DNA from: Corallococcus sp. AS-1-6
GTDB lineage: Bacteria > Myxococcota > Myxococcia > Myxococcales > Myxococcaceae
Direction of reading: 5' to 3'
Assembly (NCBI RefSeq): GCF_020037015.1
Contig: NZ_JAIQDE010000006.1
Span: 186,001 to 250,000, forward strand
Length of the DNA stretch: 64,000 bases
The notes under the pieces: generated by a model
Databases searched by the model: none
Seen by the model: the letters and a program-made list of their open reading frames with translations, nothing else
Told to the model about the DNA's origin: nothing
Program-made: the position numbers and the translations under genes
Part shown: positions 1 through 10,138 of the stretch, one piece after another
Position numbering within the stretch: the stretch's first letter is position 1
How the letters are laid out: each line of letters opens with the position of its first letter

Positions 1-90
1 ATGCACGCCACCTGACGAATGCGCGCGCTGCGACATGCCGCGCGAGGCCGAAAATCCGGCCCCGGAGCGCACGCGCGCCGCGCGCACCGC

Positions 91-1179
91 TCAGGCCGCG
101 CCCTTCAGGAACGCGGCCAGCTTCTCGTACGCCACGGCCAGCGGAGGGATGGGCGCGCTCTCGTGGAGCTGGTGCGCCTGCGCCGTCTCACCGGGCCCGA
201 AGTTCACCGCGTCCACGCCCCACTCGCCGAAGCGCGCCACGTCCGTCCACGCCTGCTTGGACGCGGCGGGCAGCCCCGTGAGGGACATCAGCCGCTGGAA
301 CAGCGGGTTGCCCGCGGCCACCGGCCCGCTGGGGGAAGCGTCCGTGAACTCCACCTCCGCGCGGCCCGCCACCAGCGCCAGCACGTCCTCCTTCGCCCGC
401 GCCACGCTCTTGCCCGGCGCGAAGCGGTAGTTGAGGTTCAGCTCGAACGCCTCCGGCACCACGTTGCGCGCCCGGCCGCCCTTGGCCAGCGTGGCGCTGA
501 TGACCTCGTAGAAGGGGAAGCCCGCGACGTTCACCTCCACGCGCTCGCGGCCCAGCAGCTCCGTGAGCAGCGGCCCCGCCTTGTGGATGGCGTTCTCCCC
601 CTGCCACGGCCGCGCGGAGTGCGCGCTGCGCCCCGTGAAGCGGACGGTCACCTGCATGCTGCCGACGCAGCCCACCTGCACCACGCCGTCCGTGGGCTCC
701 ATGGCGATGCCGAACTTCACCTGGGACAGGTCCGGCCGCTTCGCGTACAGCGGGATGAGGCCGCTCTCCGCGTAGGCGCCCTCCTCGCGCTCGTACAGGA
801 GGAAGGCCACGTTGACGGGCAGCGCGTCGCGCTTCAGGTCCTCCGCCAGCGCCATCATCACCGCGACGCCGCCCTTCATGTCGGACGCGCCCAGCCCGTG
901 CACGCGCTCCCCTTCGATGCGCGGCGCGCGGCCCACATCCCCGGGGTGCATGGGCACCGTGTCCAGGTGGCCGATGAGCGCCACCGTGGGCCGGGGGTCC
1001 GCCAGCGAGCCCAGCAGCAGCGTGTGCCCGACGCGGAAGACCTCCTCGCGGCGGAAGTGCTTCAGCGCCCAGCCCTCCACGTGGTCCGCGATGGGACCCT
1101 CGTGGCCAATGGGGCTGTCAATGCGACACAGCTCGAGCGTCGTCTGGGCGAGTCGGGTGGCGAGGTCGATGGAGGCCAT
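91..1179 (-). CDS. dapE: Succinyl-diaminopimelate desuccinylase (M20 metallopeptidase)
   Basis: 362-aa cytoplasmic zinc hydrolase that removes succinate from N-succinyl-LL-diaminopimelate in lysine and peptidoglycan precursor synthesis. The M20 metal-site motifs are present: GHLDTVP (His71, Asp73), GASDMKGG (Asp100) and EREEG (Glu132/133). A central dimerisation domain follows, with VGCVGSMQVTVRFTG near residue 170. Length fits the short DapE-type M20 family. It is the last gene of a minus-strand run that also contains dapD, which supports DapE over other M20 peptidases. It begins 45 bp after the ChrR-like gene. Confidence 0.88.
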   Translation of the reverse strand: MASIDLATRLAQTTLELCRIDSPIGHEGPIADHVEGWALKHFRREEVFRVGHTLLLGSLADPRPTVALIGHLDTVPMHPGDVGRAPRIEGERVHGLGASDMKGGVAVMMALAEDLKRDALPVNVAFLLYEREEGAYAESGLIPLYAKRPDLSQVKFGIAMEPTDGVVQVGCVGSMQVTVRFTGRSAHSARPWQGENAIHKAGPLLTELLGRERVEVNVAGFPFYEVISATLAKGGRARNVVPEAFELNLNYRFAPGKSVARAKEDVLALVAGRAEVEFTDASPSGPVAAGNPLFQRLMSLTGLPAASKQAWTDVARFGEWGVDAVNFGPGETAQAHQLHESAPIPPLAVAYEKLAAFLKGAA

Positions 1180-1224
1180 GCGTGAAGCACCATACTCCCC
1201 GCCCGGGCCCGGGACATCGTCCCG

Positions 1225-1857
1225 TCAGGCGCCGTCCACCTGCTCCTCGAAGGACGTCGCGCCATCCAACACCGTGACGCAGATGCACGCGGGGCCCTGG
1301 AGCGCGGTGAAGTCGTGCAGCGAGCCGTCCGCCTTCTCCAGCTCGTCCCCGGGCCACACCTCGTGGCCGTTGTCCTCGCGGAAGCCGCCCTCCAGCACCA
1401 GGTTCCACTCGCGGCCCAGGTGCGCGTGGCGCGGGTAGCGGGCGCCGGGCTGAAGCCGCACGACGGCGGCCATCATCCCCTCGCGCCCGGGGCCCGTCTC
1501 CACCGGCATCAGCTCCACGCCCTCCACCGGGCCGGGCATCCACTGGGACGGCTCCGCCATGGACTCCAGCAGCTCGCGGGCCCGCGCCTCCGTCAGGTCC
1601 AGGAACGCGGCGACCTTCCCGGCCCAACGGGCGAAGCGGCCGGGGCCCTCCATCTGGCCCATCAGCCGCTGGAGCGCCCCGGCGGGGGGCGCCACCGGCT
1701 CCACGAGCGCCCCCAGCGCATCCACGGCGGGCGCCAGCCGGGCCAGCTCCGCCCGGCAGCGCGCACAGCCCTCCAGATGCCGGGCCGCGGCGTCACGCCG
1801 GGCAGGCTCCAGGGTCCCGAGCAGCCACTCGGGGAGGATGTCGTCGAGGTGGTCCAT
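1225..1857 (-). CDS. ChrR-type zinc-finger/cupin protein (orphan anti-sigma candidate)
   Basis: 210 aa. The N-terminus has the zinc-binding anti-sigma signature: His3, then RHLEGCARC with His27, Cys31 and Cys34. The C-terminus (about 115-200) is a ChrR-like cupin with RHAHLGRE (His144, His146, Glu150) and a later His181. In ChrR the N-terminal part binds an ECF sigma factor and the cupin senses singlet oxygen or peroxides. No sigma gene is adjacent, which is unusual; the protein may act on a distant sigma or as a stand-alone cupin. It lies between dapD and dapE on the same strand, 81 bp after dapD. Confidence 0.8.
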   Translation of the reverse strand: MDHLDDILPEWLLGTLEPARRDAAARHLEGCARCRAELARLAPAVDALGALVEPVAPPAGALQRLMGQMEGPGRFARWAGKVAAFLDLTEARARELLESMAEPSQWMPGPVEGVELMPVETGPGREGMMAAVVRLQPGARYPRHAHLGREWNLVLEGGFREDNGHEVWPGDELEKADGSLHDFTALQGPACICVTVLDGATSFEEQVDGA

Positions 1858-1938
1858 GCTCTCCTGAAACGACGCGGCCGTGACAAGTCGCGTACAACAC
1901 CTATACGCGTCCTCGGCCGCGCCGGATTTGTCGCGGGC

Positions 1939-2784
1939 TCACACCGCGACGGCGAAGTCCCGAAGGGCGGCGTTGAGGCTGGTCTTCTGGTCGGTGGACG
2001 CCTTGCGCTGCCCGATGATGAGCGCGCACGGGACCATGTACTTGCCGGCGGGGAACTGCTTCTCCCGCATGCCCGGAATCACCACGCTGCGCGCCGGCAC
2101 GCGGCCCTTGTGGATGACCTCCTGCGGCCCGGTGACGTCGATGATCTGCGTGGACGCGGTCAGCACCACGTTGGCGCCGAGCACCGCCTCCTCCTCCACC
2201 ACCACGCCCTCCACCACGATGGAGCGGCTGCCCAGGAAGGCGCCGTCCTCGATGATGACCGGCGACGCGGTGGGCGGCTCCAGCACGCCGCCCAGGCCCA
2301 CGCCGCCGGACAGGTGCACGTCGCGGCCCACCTGCGCGCAGGAGCCCACCGTGGCCCAGGTGTCCACCATGGTGCCCGCGCCCACCCGCGCGCCGATGTT
2401 CACGTACCCGGGCATCACCACCGCGCCCCGCTCCACGAAGGCGCCGTAGCGCACGGTGCCCGGCGGCACCACGCGCACGCCCGCCGCCCGCAGGTCCTTC
2501 TTCAGGGGCACCTTGTCGTGGAACTCGAAGGGGCCCACCTCCATCACCTGCATCTCCGACACGGCGAAGAACAGGAGGATGGCCTCCTTCACCCAGGCGT
2601 GGACCCGCCAGCCGTCCGGGCCCTTTTCCGCGACGCGCAGCTCACCGCTGTCCAGCCGCGCCAGCGTCTCGCGCACCGCCGCCACGGTGTCCGCGTCCTT
2701 CAGTTTCGCCCGGTCCGCGAACGCCGCGGACACCCGCTGGGAGAGCTCTTCGAGGGATGTCGCCATGACGCCCCGTTGAAGCAC
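1939..2784 (-). CDS. dapD: Tetrahydrodipicolinate N-succinyltransferase
   Basis: 281-aa cytoplasmic left-handed beta-helix acyltransferase that transfers succinyl from succinyl-CoA to tetrahydrodipicolinate, the step before transamination and DapE. Residues 1-100 form the helical N-domain. Hexapeptide repeats run from about 115 to 235 (VMPGYVNIGARVG, GTMVDTWATVGSCAQVG, HLSGGVGLGG). The length equals that of typical DapD. Same strand as dapE two genes downstream, so one or both lysine steps are probably co-expressed. Confidence 0.93.
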   Translation of the reverse strand: MLQRGVMATSLEELSQRVSAAFADRAKLKDADTVAAVRETLARLDSGELRVAEKGPDGWRVHAWVKEAILLFFAVSEMQVMEVGPFEFHDKVPLKKDLRAAGVRVVPPGTVRYGAFVERGAVVMPGYVNIGARVGAGTMVDTWATVGSCAQVGRDVHLSGGVGLGGVLEPPTASPVIIEDGAFLGSRSIVVEGVVVEEEAVLGANVVLTASTQIIDVTGPQEVIHKGRVPARSVVIPGMREKQFPAGKYMVPCALIIGQRKASTDQKTSLNAALRDFAVAV

Positions 2785-2830
2785 ACTTCAAGGGACCGCG
2801 CCGCTCCTCAGTGTGCACCGCCGGACGGCC

Positions 2831-3142
2831 TCACGCGTGCGACGGCTCGAGCCCCAGCACCAGGGGCAGGGTCTGTGTCGGGATTTCTCCGTGAAACATG
2901 GCATCCGCGCGCGCCAACGGGCCCGTGCCCTCCTTCAGGATGACGGCGCCCTGGAGCACCCGGCCCACGGCGGACAGGGGGGCCTCCTTCCAGTCCCGGT
3001 GGCGCACGAAGGGCGAGCGCCGGACGTAGAGGTGTTCCTGGCCGATGAGGGCCACGTACCCCAGGAGCGTCCCATCCGCCGAGCGGACGCGCATGCCGCT
3101 GATGATGGAGCGCCGTTCGGACGGCGTGTCGTCGAAAGCCAT
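2831..3142 (-). CDS. Small conserved-type protein of unknown function (PRC-barrel-like?)
   Basis: 103 aa starting MAFDDTPSERRS. The ATG has a strong GGAGG Shine-Dalgarno 7-8 bp upstream, which fixes the start although a longer open frame runs through it. No signal peptide or membrane segment. The segment GMRVRSADGTLLGYVALIGQEHLYVRR resembles the first strands of PRC-barrel/DUF2171 proteins, followed by a basic patch, but the match is weak. 46 bp upstream of dapD on the same strand, so possibly the first gene of the dap transcript. Confidence 0.7.
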   Translation of the reverse strand: MAFDDTPSERRSIISGMRVRSADGTLLGYVALIGQEHLYVRRSPFVRHRDWKEAPLSAVGRVLQGAVILKEGTGPLARADAMFHGEIPTQTLPLVLGLEPSHA

Positions 3143-3376
3143 CGGTCGTCTCCTCCTGTGCGCGGGAAAGCTGGGGACGGCCCGGAGGCGCCGGGAGCCG
3201 CCCGCCCCGCCGCCGGGCCCCTGCCCGCCCGGCCCCAGGGGGAGGGACGGCGACGGGATTCCCGGGCCCTGGACGGGCGCTCCCGTTAGCGTGCCCCCCG
3301 CCATGACGCCCCCGTCTTCCCGCCGCTGCGCGCCGCCTATGAACCGGAGGCCTTCCGGGCCACCGCCCACGCCCTG

Positions 3377-4768
3377 ATGGATCAGCTCGCGGACTACCTG
3401 AAGGCCGCGCTCGCCGGGGACGGCATGCCGGTGCTGCCCTGGGCCCCGCCCGCGGTGAACCAGGAGCGCTTCGCCACGGCCTTCCCGGAGGAGCCGGCGC
3501 CGGAGGTCACCCAGGCCTTCGCGGCGCTGATGGCGCGCGTGCTGAAGGACTCGCACCACCTGCACCACCCGCGCTACGTGGGCCACCAGGTGACGGCGCC
3601 CGTGCCGCTGGCCGCGCTGTGCGACGCCGTGTCGTCGCTGCTCAACAACGGCATGGCCGTGTACGAGATGGGCCCCGTCGCCACCGCGATGGAGCACCAC
3701 GTGCTCGCGTGGATGGCGGCGAAGCTGGGCCTGCCGTCCAGCGCCCGGGGCGTGCTCACCTCCGGAGGCAGCGCGGGCAACCTCACCGCCCTGCTCGCCG
3801 CCCGTCAGGCCAAGGCCGGCTACGACGCGTGGAACGGCGGCGCGCACGCGGGCCCGCCCCTGACGGCGCTGGTCCCCCGCTCCGCCCACTACTGCCTGGC
3901 CCGCGCGGTCCGCATCATGGGCTGGGGCGAGGGCGGCCTCACCCCGGTGGACGTGGACGAGCACTTCCGCGTGCGGCCGGACGCCCTGGAGGACGCGCTC
4001 GCGCGGGCCACCCGCGCGGGGAGGAAGGCCATCGCCGTGGTGGCCAGCGCGGGCTCCACCGCCACCGGCGCGTTCGACCCGCTGGAGCCCGTGGCGGACT
4101 TCGCGCAGGCGCATGGCCTGTGGTTCCACGTGGACGGCGCGCACGGGGCCTCGGCGTCCCTCAGCCCGAAGTACCGCGCGCGGGTGAAGGGCATCGAGCG
4201 GGCGGACTCCGTGGTGTGGGACGCGCACAAGGGGCTGCTCATGCCCGCGCTGGTGACGGCGGTGCTCTTCCGCGACGGGGCGCGCTCCTTCGACGCCTTC
4301 TCCCAGGAGGCCCACTACCTCTTCCACGGCGACGGCGAGGACGCGCGCCCCTACAGCGACGTGGCCCTGCGCACGCTGGAGTGCACCAAGGAGATGATGC
4401 CCCTCAAGGTCTACGCGTGCCTGTCCGTGCTGGGCACGCGCGTCTTCGAGGAGGCCATCACCGCCTCCTACGACCAGGCCCGGCGCTTCGCCCGGACGCT
4501 CACCGCCGCCCCGGACTTCGAGCTGGCCCTGGAGCCCGACTGCAACATCGTCTGCTTCCGCCACACCCCCGCGCACGTGCCGCCGGAGGGCTGGGACGCG
4601 CTCCAGGTCCGCCTGCGTGAAGCGCTGGTGTCCCGTGGAGATTTCTACCTGGTGCAGACGCGGCTGCCCCGGGGCACGTACCTGCGCACCACGCTCATCC
4701 ACCCGCTCACCGGGGACGCGGACCTGGCGTCGCTGCTGGACGCGCTCCGGGGCGCGGCCCGGCCCTGA
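3377..4768 (+). CDS. PLP-dependent group II decarboxylase
   Basis: 463-aa fold-type I PLP enzyme of the aromatic-L-amino-acid/glutamate decarboxylase family. Key motifs: LTSGGSAGNL near 128 (phosphate binding), HVDGAHG with Asp253 (pyridine nitrogen) and DAHKGLLMP with Lys285 (Schiff base). The substrate cannot be told from sequence. The ATG at 3377 is the only ordinary start in frame, but 29 codons before it are also open and read like a family N-terminus (AYEPEAFRATAHAL). The true start may therefore be a CTG near 3326, or a one-base error may hide an ATG at 3303. No good ribosome binding site precedes 3377. Confidence 0.85.
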   Translation: MDQLADYLKAALAGDGMPVLPWAPPAVNQERFATAFPEEPAPEVTQAFAALMARVLKDSHHLHHPRYVGHQVTAPVPLAALCDAVSSLLNNGMAVYEMGPVATAMEHHVLAWMAAKLGLPSSARGVLTSGGSAGNLTALLAARQAKAGYDAWNGGAHAGPPLTALVPRSAHYCLARAVRIMGWGEGGLTPVDVDEHFRVRPDALEDALARATRAGRKAIAVVASAGSTATGAFDPLEPVADFAQAHGLWFHVDGAHGASASLSPKYRARVKGIERADSVVWDAHKGLLMPALVTAVLFRDGARSFDAFSQEAHYLFHGDGEDARPYSDVALRTLECTKEMMPLKVYACLSVLGTRVFEEAITASYDQARRFARTLTAAPDFELALEPDCNIVCFRHTPAHVPPEGWDALQVRLREALVSRGDFYLVQTRLPRGTYLRTTLIHPLTGDADLASLLDALRGAARP

Positions 4769-4824
4769 ATTTTGTGAGCAAGGGAGTCGCCCTGGCGGGG
4801 GAAATGCGATAGGGCGGGGCCGCC

Positions 4825-5544
4825 ATGCTCGTCTCGCTCGTCATCCCCGTCTACAACGAGATTCCCACCCTGGCGGAAATCCTCCGGCGCTGCGTCGCCG
4901 TGGACTTCCCCAAGGAACTCGTCCTGGTGGACGACTGCTCGAAGGACGGCAGCCGCGAGTTCTTGCGCCAGCTCTCCGAACAGGGCCTGGACATCCTGGG
5001 GGGCACGCCGAAGAACCGGAACGACATCCGCGTGCTGTTCCAGGAGCAGAACCAGGGCAAGGGGGCCGCGCTGCGCCGGGGCTTCGCCGAGGCCACGGGG
5101 GACATCGTCCTCGTGCAGGACGCGGACCTGGAGTACGACCCCCGGGACATCCCCCGGGTCATCCAGCCCATCCTGGACGGGGACGCGGACGTCGTCTTCG
5201 GCAGCCGGTTCATCGGGTCGCCGCGCCGGGTGCTGTACTACTGGCACACCGTCCTCAACCACCTGCTCACCACGCTCTCCAACATGACGAGCGGGCTGAA
5301 CCTCACGGACATGGAGACCTGCTACAAGGCCTTCCGCGCGGAGGTGCTGCGCTCCGTGCACGTGGAGGAGGACCGGTTCGGCTTCGAGCCCGAAATCACC
5401 GCCAAGGTGGCGCGCGGCAACTGGCGCGTCTTCGAGGTGCCCATCAGCTACCATGGGCGCACCTACGAGGAGGGCAAGAAGATTGGCTGGAAGGACGGCG
5501 TCCGCGCCCTCTACGCCATCGCGAAGTACTCGCTGAAGCGCTGA
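4825..5544 (+). CDS. Family 2 glycosyltransferase (dolichyl-phosphate-sugar synthase-like)
   Basis: 239 aa, a single GT-A domain without the C-terminal membrane anchor found in many relatives. It starts LVSLVIPVYNE, then VDDCSKDGS near 30 and the metal-binding QDADLEYDP near 98 (DxD-type). LTDMETCYKAF and FGFEPEITAKVAR match the acceptor region of DPM1/polyprenyl-phosphate glycosyltransferases, so a polyprenyl-phosphate-linked sugar product is likely. 56 bp downstream of the decarboxylase and 207 bp upstream of mreB. Confidence 0.88.
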   Translation: MLVSLVIPVYNEIPTLAEILRRCVAVDFPKELVLVDDCSKDGSREFLRQLSEQGLDILGGTPKNRNDIRVLFQEQNQGKGAALRRGFAEATGDIVLVQDADLEYDPRDIPRVIQPILDGDADVVFGSRFIGSPRRVLYYWHTVLNHLLTTLSNMTSGLNLTDMETCYKAFRAEVLRSVHVEEDRFGFEPEITAKVARGNWRVFEVPISYHGRTYEEGKKIGWKDGVRALYAIAKYSLKR

Positions 5545-5640
5545 AGGCCGCCTGGCCGCTGCCCGGGGGAGCGCGGTGGGAGTGCGGACAAGGGAACAGA
5601 GGGGCGGGTGCGGTTGGTTGTCCAGCGAGCGGCACCCTGA

Positions 5641-6786
<1,146 letters not shown>

Positions 6787-6811
6787 GGTTCCCCTCCCCC
6801 GCAGCACCGTG

Positions 6812-6845
6812 ACGGCGCCGGACCTCTCTCAGGGGTCGGCGCCGT
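6812..6845. terminator. Bidirectional hairpin between mreB and the convergent gene
   Basis: ACGGCGCC (6812-6819) pairs perfectly with GGCGCCGT (6838-6845), and GACC/GGTC extend the stem past one bulged G. The stop codon of the minus-strand gene lies in the loop. There is no T-run on either strand, so termination is inferred only from position and stability. Confidence 0.45.
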
Positions 6846-9201
6846 TCGCGTTTCCGGCCGCCGTCGTGGCGGTGGCCCGGGGCAGAGGCAGCCCGGTGGG
6901 GGTGACGATGCGCGCCTCGCAGTGGGCGCGGCGGCCCTCCCGGTCATCCTCCTGGCGGGCCTTCTCCGTCAGGAGCTCACCGCTCAGGAGGGTGCCCGGA
7001 GGCAGGGGCTGCTCCACCTTCGTGTCCATGCAGGCGTCGAACGCGCGCCGCATCCAGGCGCTGGCGGCGCGGACCGACAAGCCGCCCAGGGCGTCCATGC
7101 GGGAGAGCCCGTCCAGGCGCTCCGTGAACACCGCGTAGCCCTCCTTCGCGTCGCGCCGGGCGTGGACCAGGGTGGCGGCGGCGCGAAAGCCCAGGGGCAG
7201 GCGGCTGAAGTCCGGTCCAGGGGCGCCCGAGGCGGACAGCACGTGCTTTCGCAGCGGATCGCGCGCGAGCATCAGCGGCAGCGAGAAGCTGAAGAGCCGT
7301 CTGCCCACGTCATCGCCGGTGCGCGTGTACTCCAGGGCGAGCAGCGCGAGGACCTCGGGGTCCAGTTGGGACAGCACGGCCGAGGGGTCGCCCTCGGCCT
7401 CCTTCAGCGCGCGCCTCGGGTCCACCAGCACATCCCGGGTGAGGCGCAGCACGGAGCGGGCCTCGGGGGACGCCAGCGCGGCGAGCTCCGCGTCCTTTGG
7501 CGAGCGCTGGCCGGTGAGCAGGTCCAGCAGCGCCATCCGCTCCGGCTGGCGCGCGAGGGCGGAGGGGATCCAATCGCGCATCACGTAGGACGTGTGCTCG
7601 GGCCCGGCGGCCTCCGCCGTGCGTCCGGCCAGCACCAGGAAGTCCCAGGTCCGGTGGCGCGGGTCCTGGCCGTAGCGGCGCACCAGCGCCGTGGCCGCGT
7701 CTCGCAGCCGCGCGCGCAGGAGGATGCGCACGTCCAGCTCCAGCGCCTCCAGGGTCTCCGGCGGGTGCTTCTCCAGGAAGGGCTTCAACAGCTCCGCCGT
7801 CCGGACCTCGTACGGCGGGCCTCCGAGGTCGTCTCCCCGGTCCGACTTGGACGGGTGCTCCAGCTCGAAGCGCCACCGCGCCTCGAACCACGCGCGCATC
7901 AGCTCGGGCGAGTCCGGGAAGCGCTCCGCCAGCCTCGCGTAGGCGTCCACGGCGCCCGAGGAGCCCAGGTCCGGCGGGCTCGCGCGCTGCAGGTAGAGGG
8001 CCGCCAGCGGTGAGCCCGGATGCATCTGCGCGTGCTCCGCGTAGCGTGCGCGGGCCTGGGCCCCCTGGCCGATGTAGCGCATCAACGACAGGGCCAGCGC
8101 CTGCGCGGCCGGGTCCTCCTGCCAGGTGTGCATCAGCATCGCCGCGAAGTCGCGCGTGTTGCGCCAGCGCAGGTCGGCCGGCAGGTTCGCGGGCACCTGC
8201 GTGTCCACGAAGAGCCACGCGCGCGCGGCCATCTCGCGCGCCAGGGTGTTGCCCGGCTCCACCTCCGCCACGGCGGATGCCACGCGGCCCGCGGCCTGCC
8301 AGCGCCCCTCCTCCGCGAAGGCCCGCGCGGCGGCCTCCCAGCTCGCGGCCTGGACGGAGAGCTGTTCGCCGGACTGGAGCACCGAGGCGGCCTCCGGCAG
8401 GGACCGGGAGGGGAGGCTCCTGTCGGAGGCCTCCGCCTTCAGCATCGCCGCGCCCTTCACGTTGTAGAGGATGCGCTCGCCCTCGGTCGGCAGCACCACG
8501 TCCTCGATGACGGGCTCCTGGCCGGGCCAGGTCGTCACCGCGTGGAGCAGGTCGTCTCCCAGCTTCACGCGCCCCTGCTCCTGCGTCCCGGGCGCCACCA
8601 CCCAGTGCTCGCCGCCGATGCGCACGTCCACGGGGCGTGACAGGCCATTGACGACGGTGACGGCGCGCATGCCGCGAGCCTCCAGCCACACCGCGCCCAG
8701 CCCCACCAGGCCGCAGAGCCCCAGCGCCATCCCGGCCAGGGCCACGGCGCGGCGGCGAGCCCTGCCACGCGAGGGCGGCACCTGCCCGATGACCTGGAGC
8801 GGCGCCTTGCCATCCGCGCGCACGAGGTAGTCCTCCAGGGGCCACACGGGAACGCCCAGGACTGTCACGGTGCGCTCGGCGACGAAGGGCGCGTCCGGAG
8901 CGGCGCCGCGCGGAGGCGAGCCCTTCCACCGCACGCCCGTGCCCAGCACGGAGGACGCGGGCGGCGGACGGCCCGCGATGACGAAGGCGCCGCGGTCCTC
9001 CACCAGCGCCGTCAGCAGCGCCCGCGTGGGTCCGGGAGGCTCGTGCTCCAGCCGGCGTGAGAGCACCGCGTGCACCGCCCACGCATCCCCCCGCGAGAGC
9101 GCCTCCGACAGCGCGGCATCCGGCAGGAGCTCCGTCAGACGCGGCGCGCGCTCCAGCAGGCCGCTGGGGTCCGAGACAGGGGCGAGGGACATGGCCCGCA
9201 T
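6829..9201 (-). CDS. Large single-pass membrane protein with TPR-like region
   Basis: 790 aa; no family recognised with certainty. Residues 1-150 are cytoplasmic-looking. One membrane helix (about 152-173) follows an Arg-rich stretch, placing the rest outside the cytoplasm. Residues 280-600 are Ala/Leu-rich helical repeats such as AARAFAEEGRWQAAGRVASA and DAYARLAERFPDSPELMRAW, resembling TPR solenoids. A scaffold or assembly role is possible but unproven. The start could also be Met4 at 9192. It converges on mreB. Confidence 0.75.
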   Translation of the reverse strand: MRAMSLAPVSDPSGLLERAPRLTELLPDAALSEALSRGDAWAVHAVLSRRLEHEPPGPTRALLTALVEDRGAFVIAGRPPPASSVLGTGVRWKGSPPRGAAPDAPFVAERTVTVLGVPVWPLEDYLVRADGKAPLQVIGQVPPSRGRARRRAVALAGMALGLCGLVGLGAVWLEARGMRAVTVVNGLSRPVDVRIGGEHWVVAPGTQEQGRVKLGDDLLHAVTTWPGQEPVIEDVVLPTEGERILYNVKGAAMLKAEASDRSLPSRSLPEAASVLQSGEQLSVQAASWEAAARAFAEEGRWQAAGRVASAVAEVEPGNTLAREMAARAWLFVDTQVPANLPADLRWRNTRDFAAMLMHTWQEDPAAQALALSLMRYIGQGAQARARYAEHAQMHPGSPLAALYLQRASPPDLGSSGAVDAYARLAERFPDSPELMRAWFEARWRFELEHPSKSDRGDDLGGPPYEVRTAELLKPFLEKHPPETLEALELDVRILLRARLRDAATALVRRYGQDPRHRTWDFLVLAGRTAEAAGPEHTSYVMRDWIPSALARQPERMALLDLLTGQRSPKDAELAALASPEARSVLRLTRDVLVDPRRALKEAEGDPSAVLSQLDPEVLALLALEYTRTGDDVGRRLFSFSLPLMLARDPLRKHVLSASGAPGPDFSRLPLGFRAAATLVHARRDAKEGYAVFTERLDGLSRMDALGGLSVRAASAWMRRAFDACMDTKVEQPLPPGTLLSGELLTEKARQEDDREGRRAHCEARIVTPTGLPLPRATATTAAGNANGADP

Positions 9202-10138
9202 TCAACCGGGTGCGGGCGGGGGAAAGGCAAGCCCCCGAACCTGGAATCCCGTCAAACCAAGGCCCTGAATGCCGTCAACCGCAGGAGGGCAACCAGCATC
9301 CGTCGCGGCACAGGGCCTTCGGGCCAGAAGGCCGCCCCCCACGAATGAGAACATAAGAACCCTGCCGGCCCCCCTCTTGGCGGCGAGCGGCCAAAACCGG
9401 TCCGACAGTCGGACAGCTTTGGACCACCAGGGCCTCCGCCATCCGAGCCAAGGAAACCTGTCCGACAGTCGGACCGCTGTAGCCACTGACCTCCGTCATC
9501 CGAGCCAAGGAAACCTGTCCGACTGTCGGACCGCTGTGGGCCACCGGGCCTCCGTCATCCGAGCCGGGGAAACCTGTCCGACAAGGGCGGGACGCCGTGA
9601 CTGGCTGGACCCATCCTCCATGGGGGCCAAGGAAACCTGTCCGACTGTCGGACAAGTCCGGCACACCGTGACTGGGGGGGGGCCCCCATGCGAGCCGCCG
9701 AAACCTGTCCGACTGTCGGACAGCTTTGGACCACCGTAATTGGCAGGGAGCCTCCGCCATCCGTGCCGAGAAAACCGGTCCGACCGTCGGACAGCTTTGG
9801 GCCGCCCGGACCTCCGCTATCCGCGCCGAGAAAACCGGTCCGACTGTCGGACAGCCTTGGGCCACCGTGGTTGGCAGGGAGCCTCCGCCATCCGTGCCGA
9901 GGAAACCGGTCCGACTGTCGGACAGCTTTGGCGCACCGTGACCGGGTGGGCCCCCCCTCAGGCGGGCCTCAGAAACCTGTCCGACTGTCGGACAGGTTTT
10001 GGGGCAACGGCGGCCGGAGGAGCACCCCATCGGACCCGTGGAAACCGGATGGACCGGCTCATGCGGTTCGACACTGGCGGGACGAGGCATGTCACTTGCC
10101 TTGAATCCCGTCGGGCCGTTGTCCGAAGCTCCCGCACC
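9202..10138. other. 937-bp non-coding region holding the palindrome array
   Basis: Open frames run through this stretch in several directions, but each translates the same repeated DNA, lacks a ribosome binding site and has no protein-like composition. Apart from the array described separately, the flanks (9202-9393 and 10001-10138) show no recognisable gene or RNA. Confidence 0.65.
9394..10000. repeat. Array of ten GTCCGAC-N-GTCGGAC palindromes
   Basis: Ten copies of a 15-bp inverted repeat, usually inside CCKGTCCGACTGTCGGACAGC. Centres are at about 9407, 9467, 9524, 9583, 9646, 9714, 9785, 9845, 9916 and 9986, giving spacings of 57-71 bp. Each palindrome is preceded by an A/G-rich run such as GGAAA and a conserved CTCCGCCATCCG block; several are followed by CTTTGG. 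The right arm is decayed in the fourth copy, and flanks vary in copies 2, 3 and 5. The inter-palindrome segments resemble each other, so it is a degenerate tandem array. It could be a set of protein-binding sites, hairpins in a transcript, or a passive repeat. Confidence 0.9.

Noticed and set aside
9394..10000. CRISPR array
   Set aside because: The segments between palindromes resemble each other and vary in length (about 42-56 bp), the repeats are only about 15-21 bp, and no cas gene is present.
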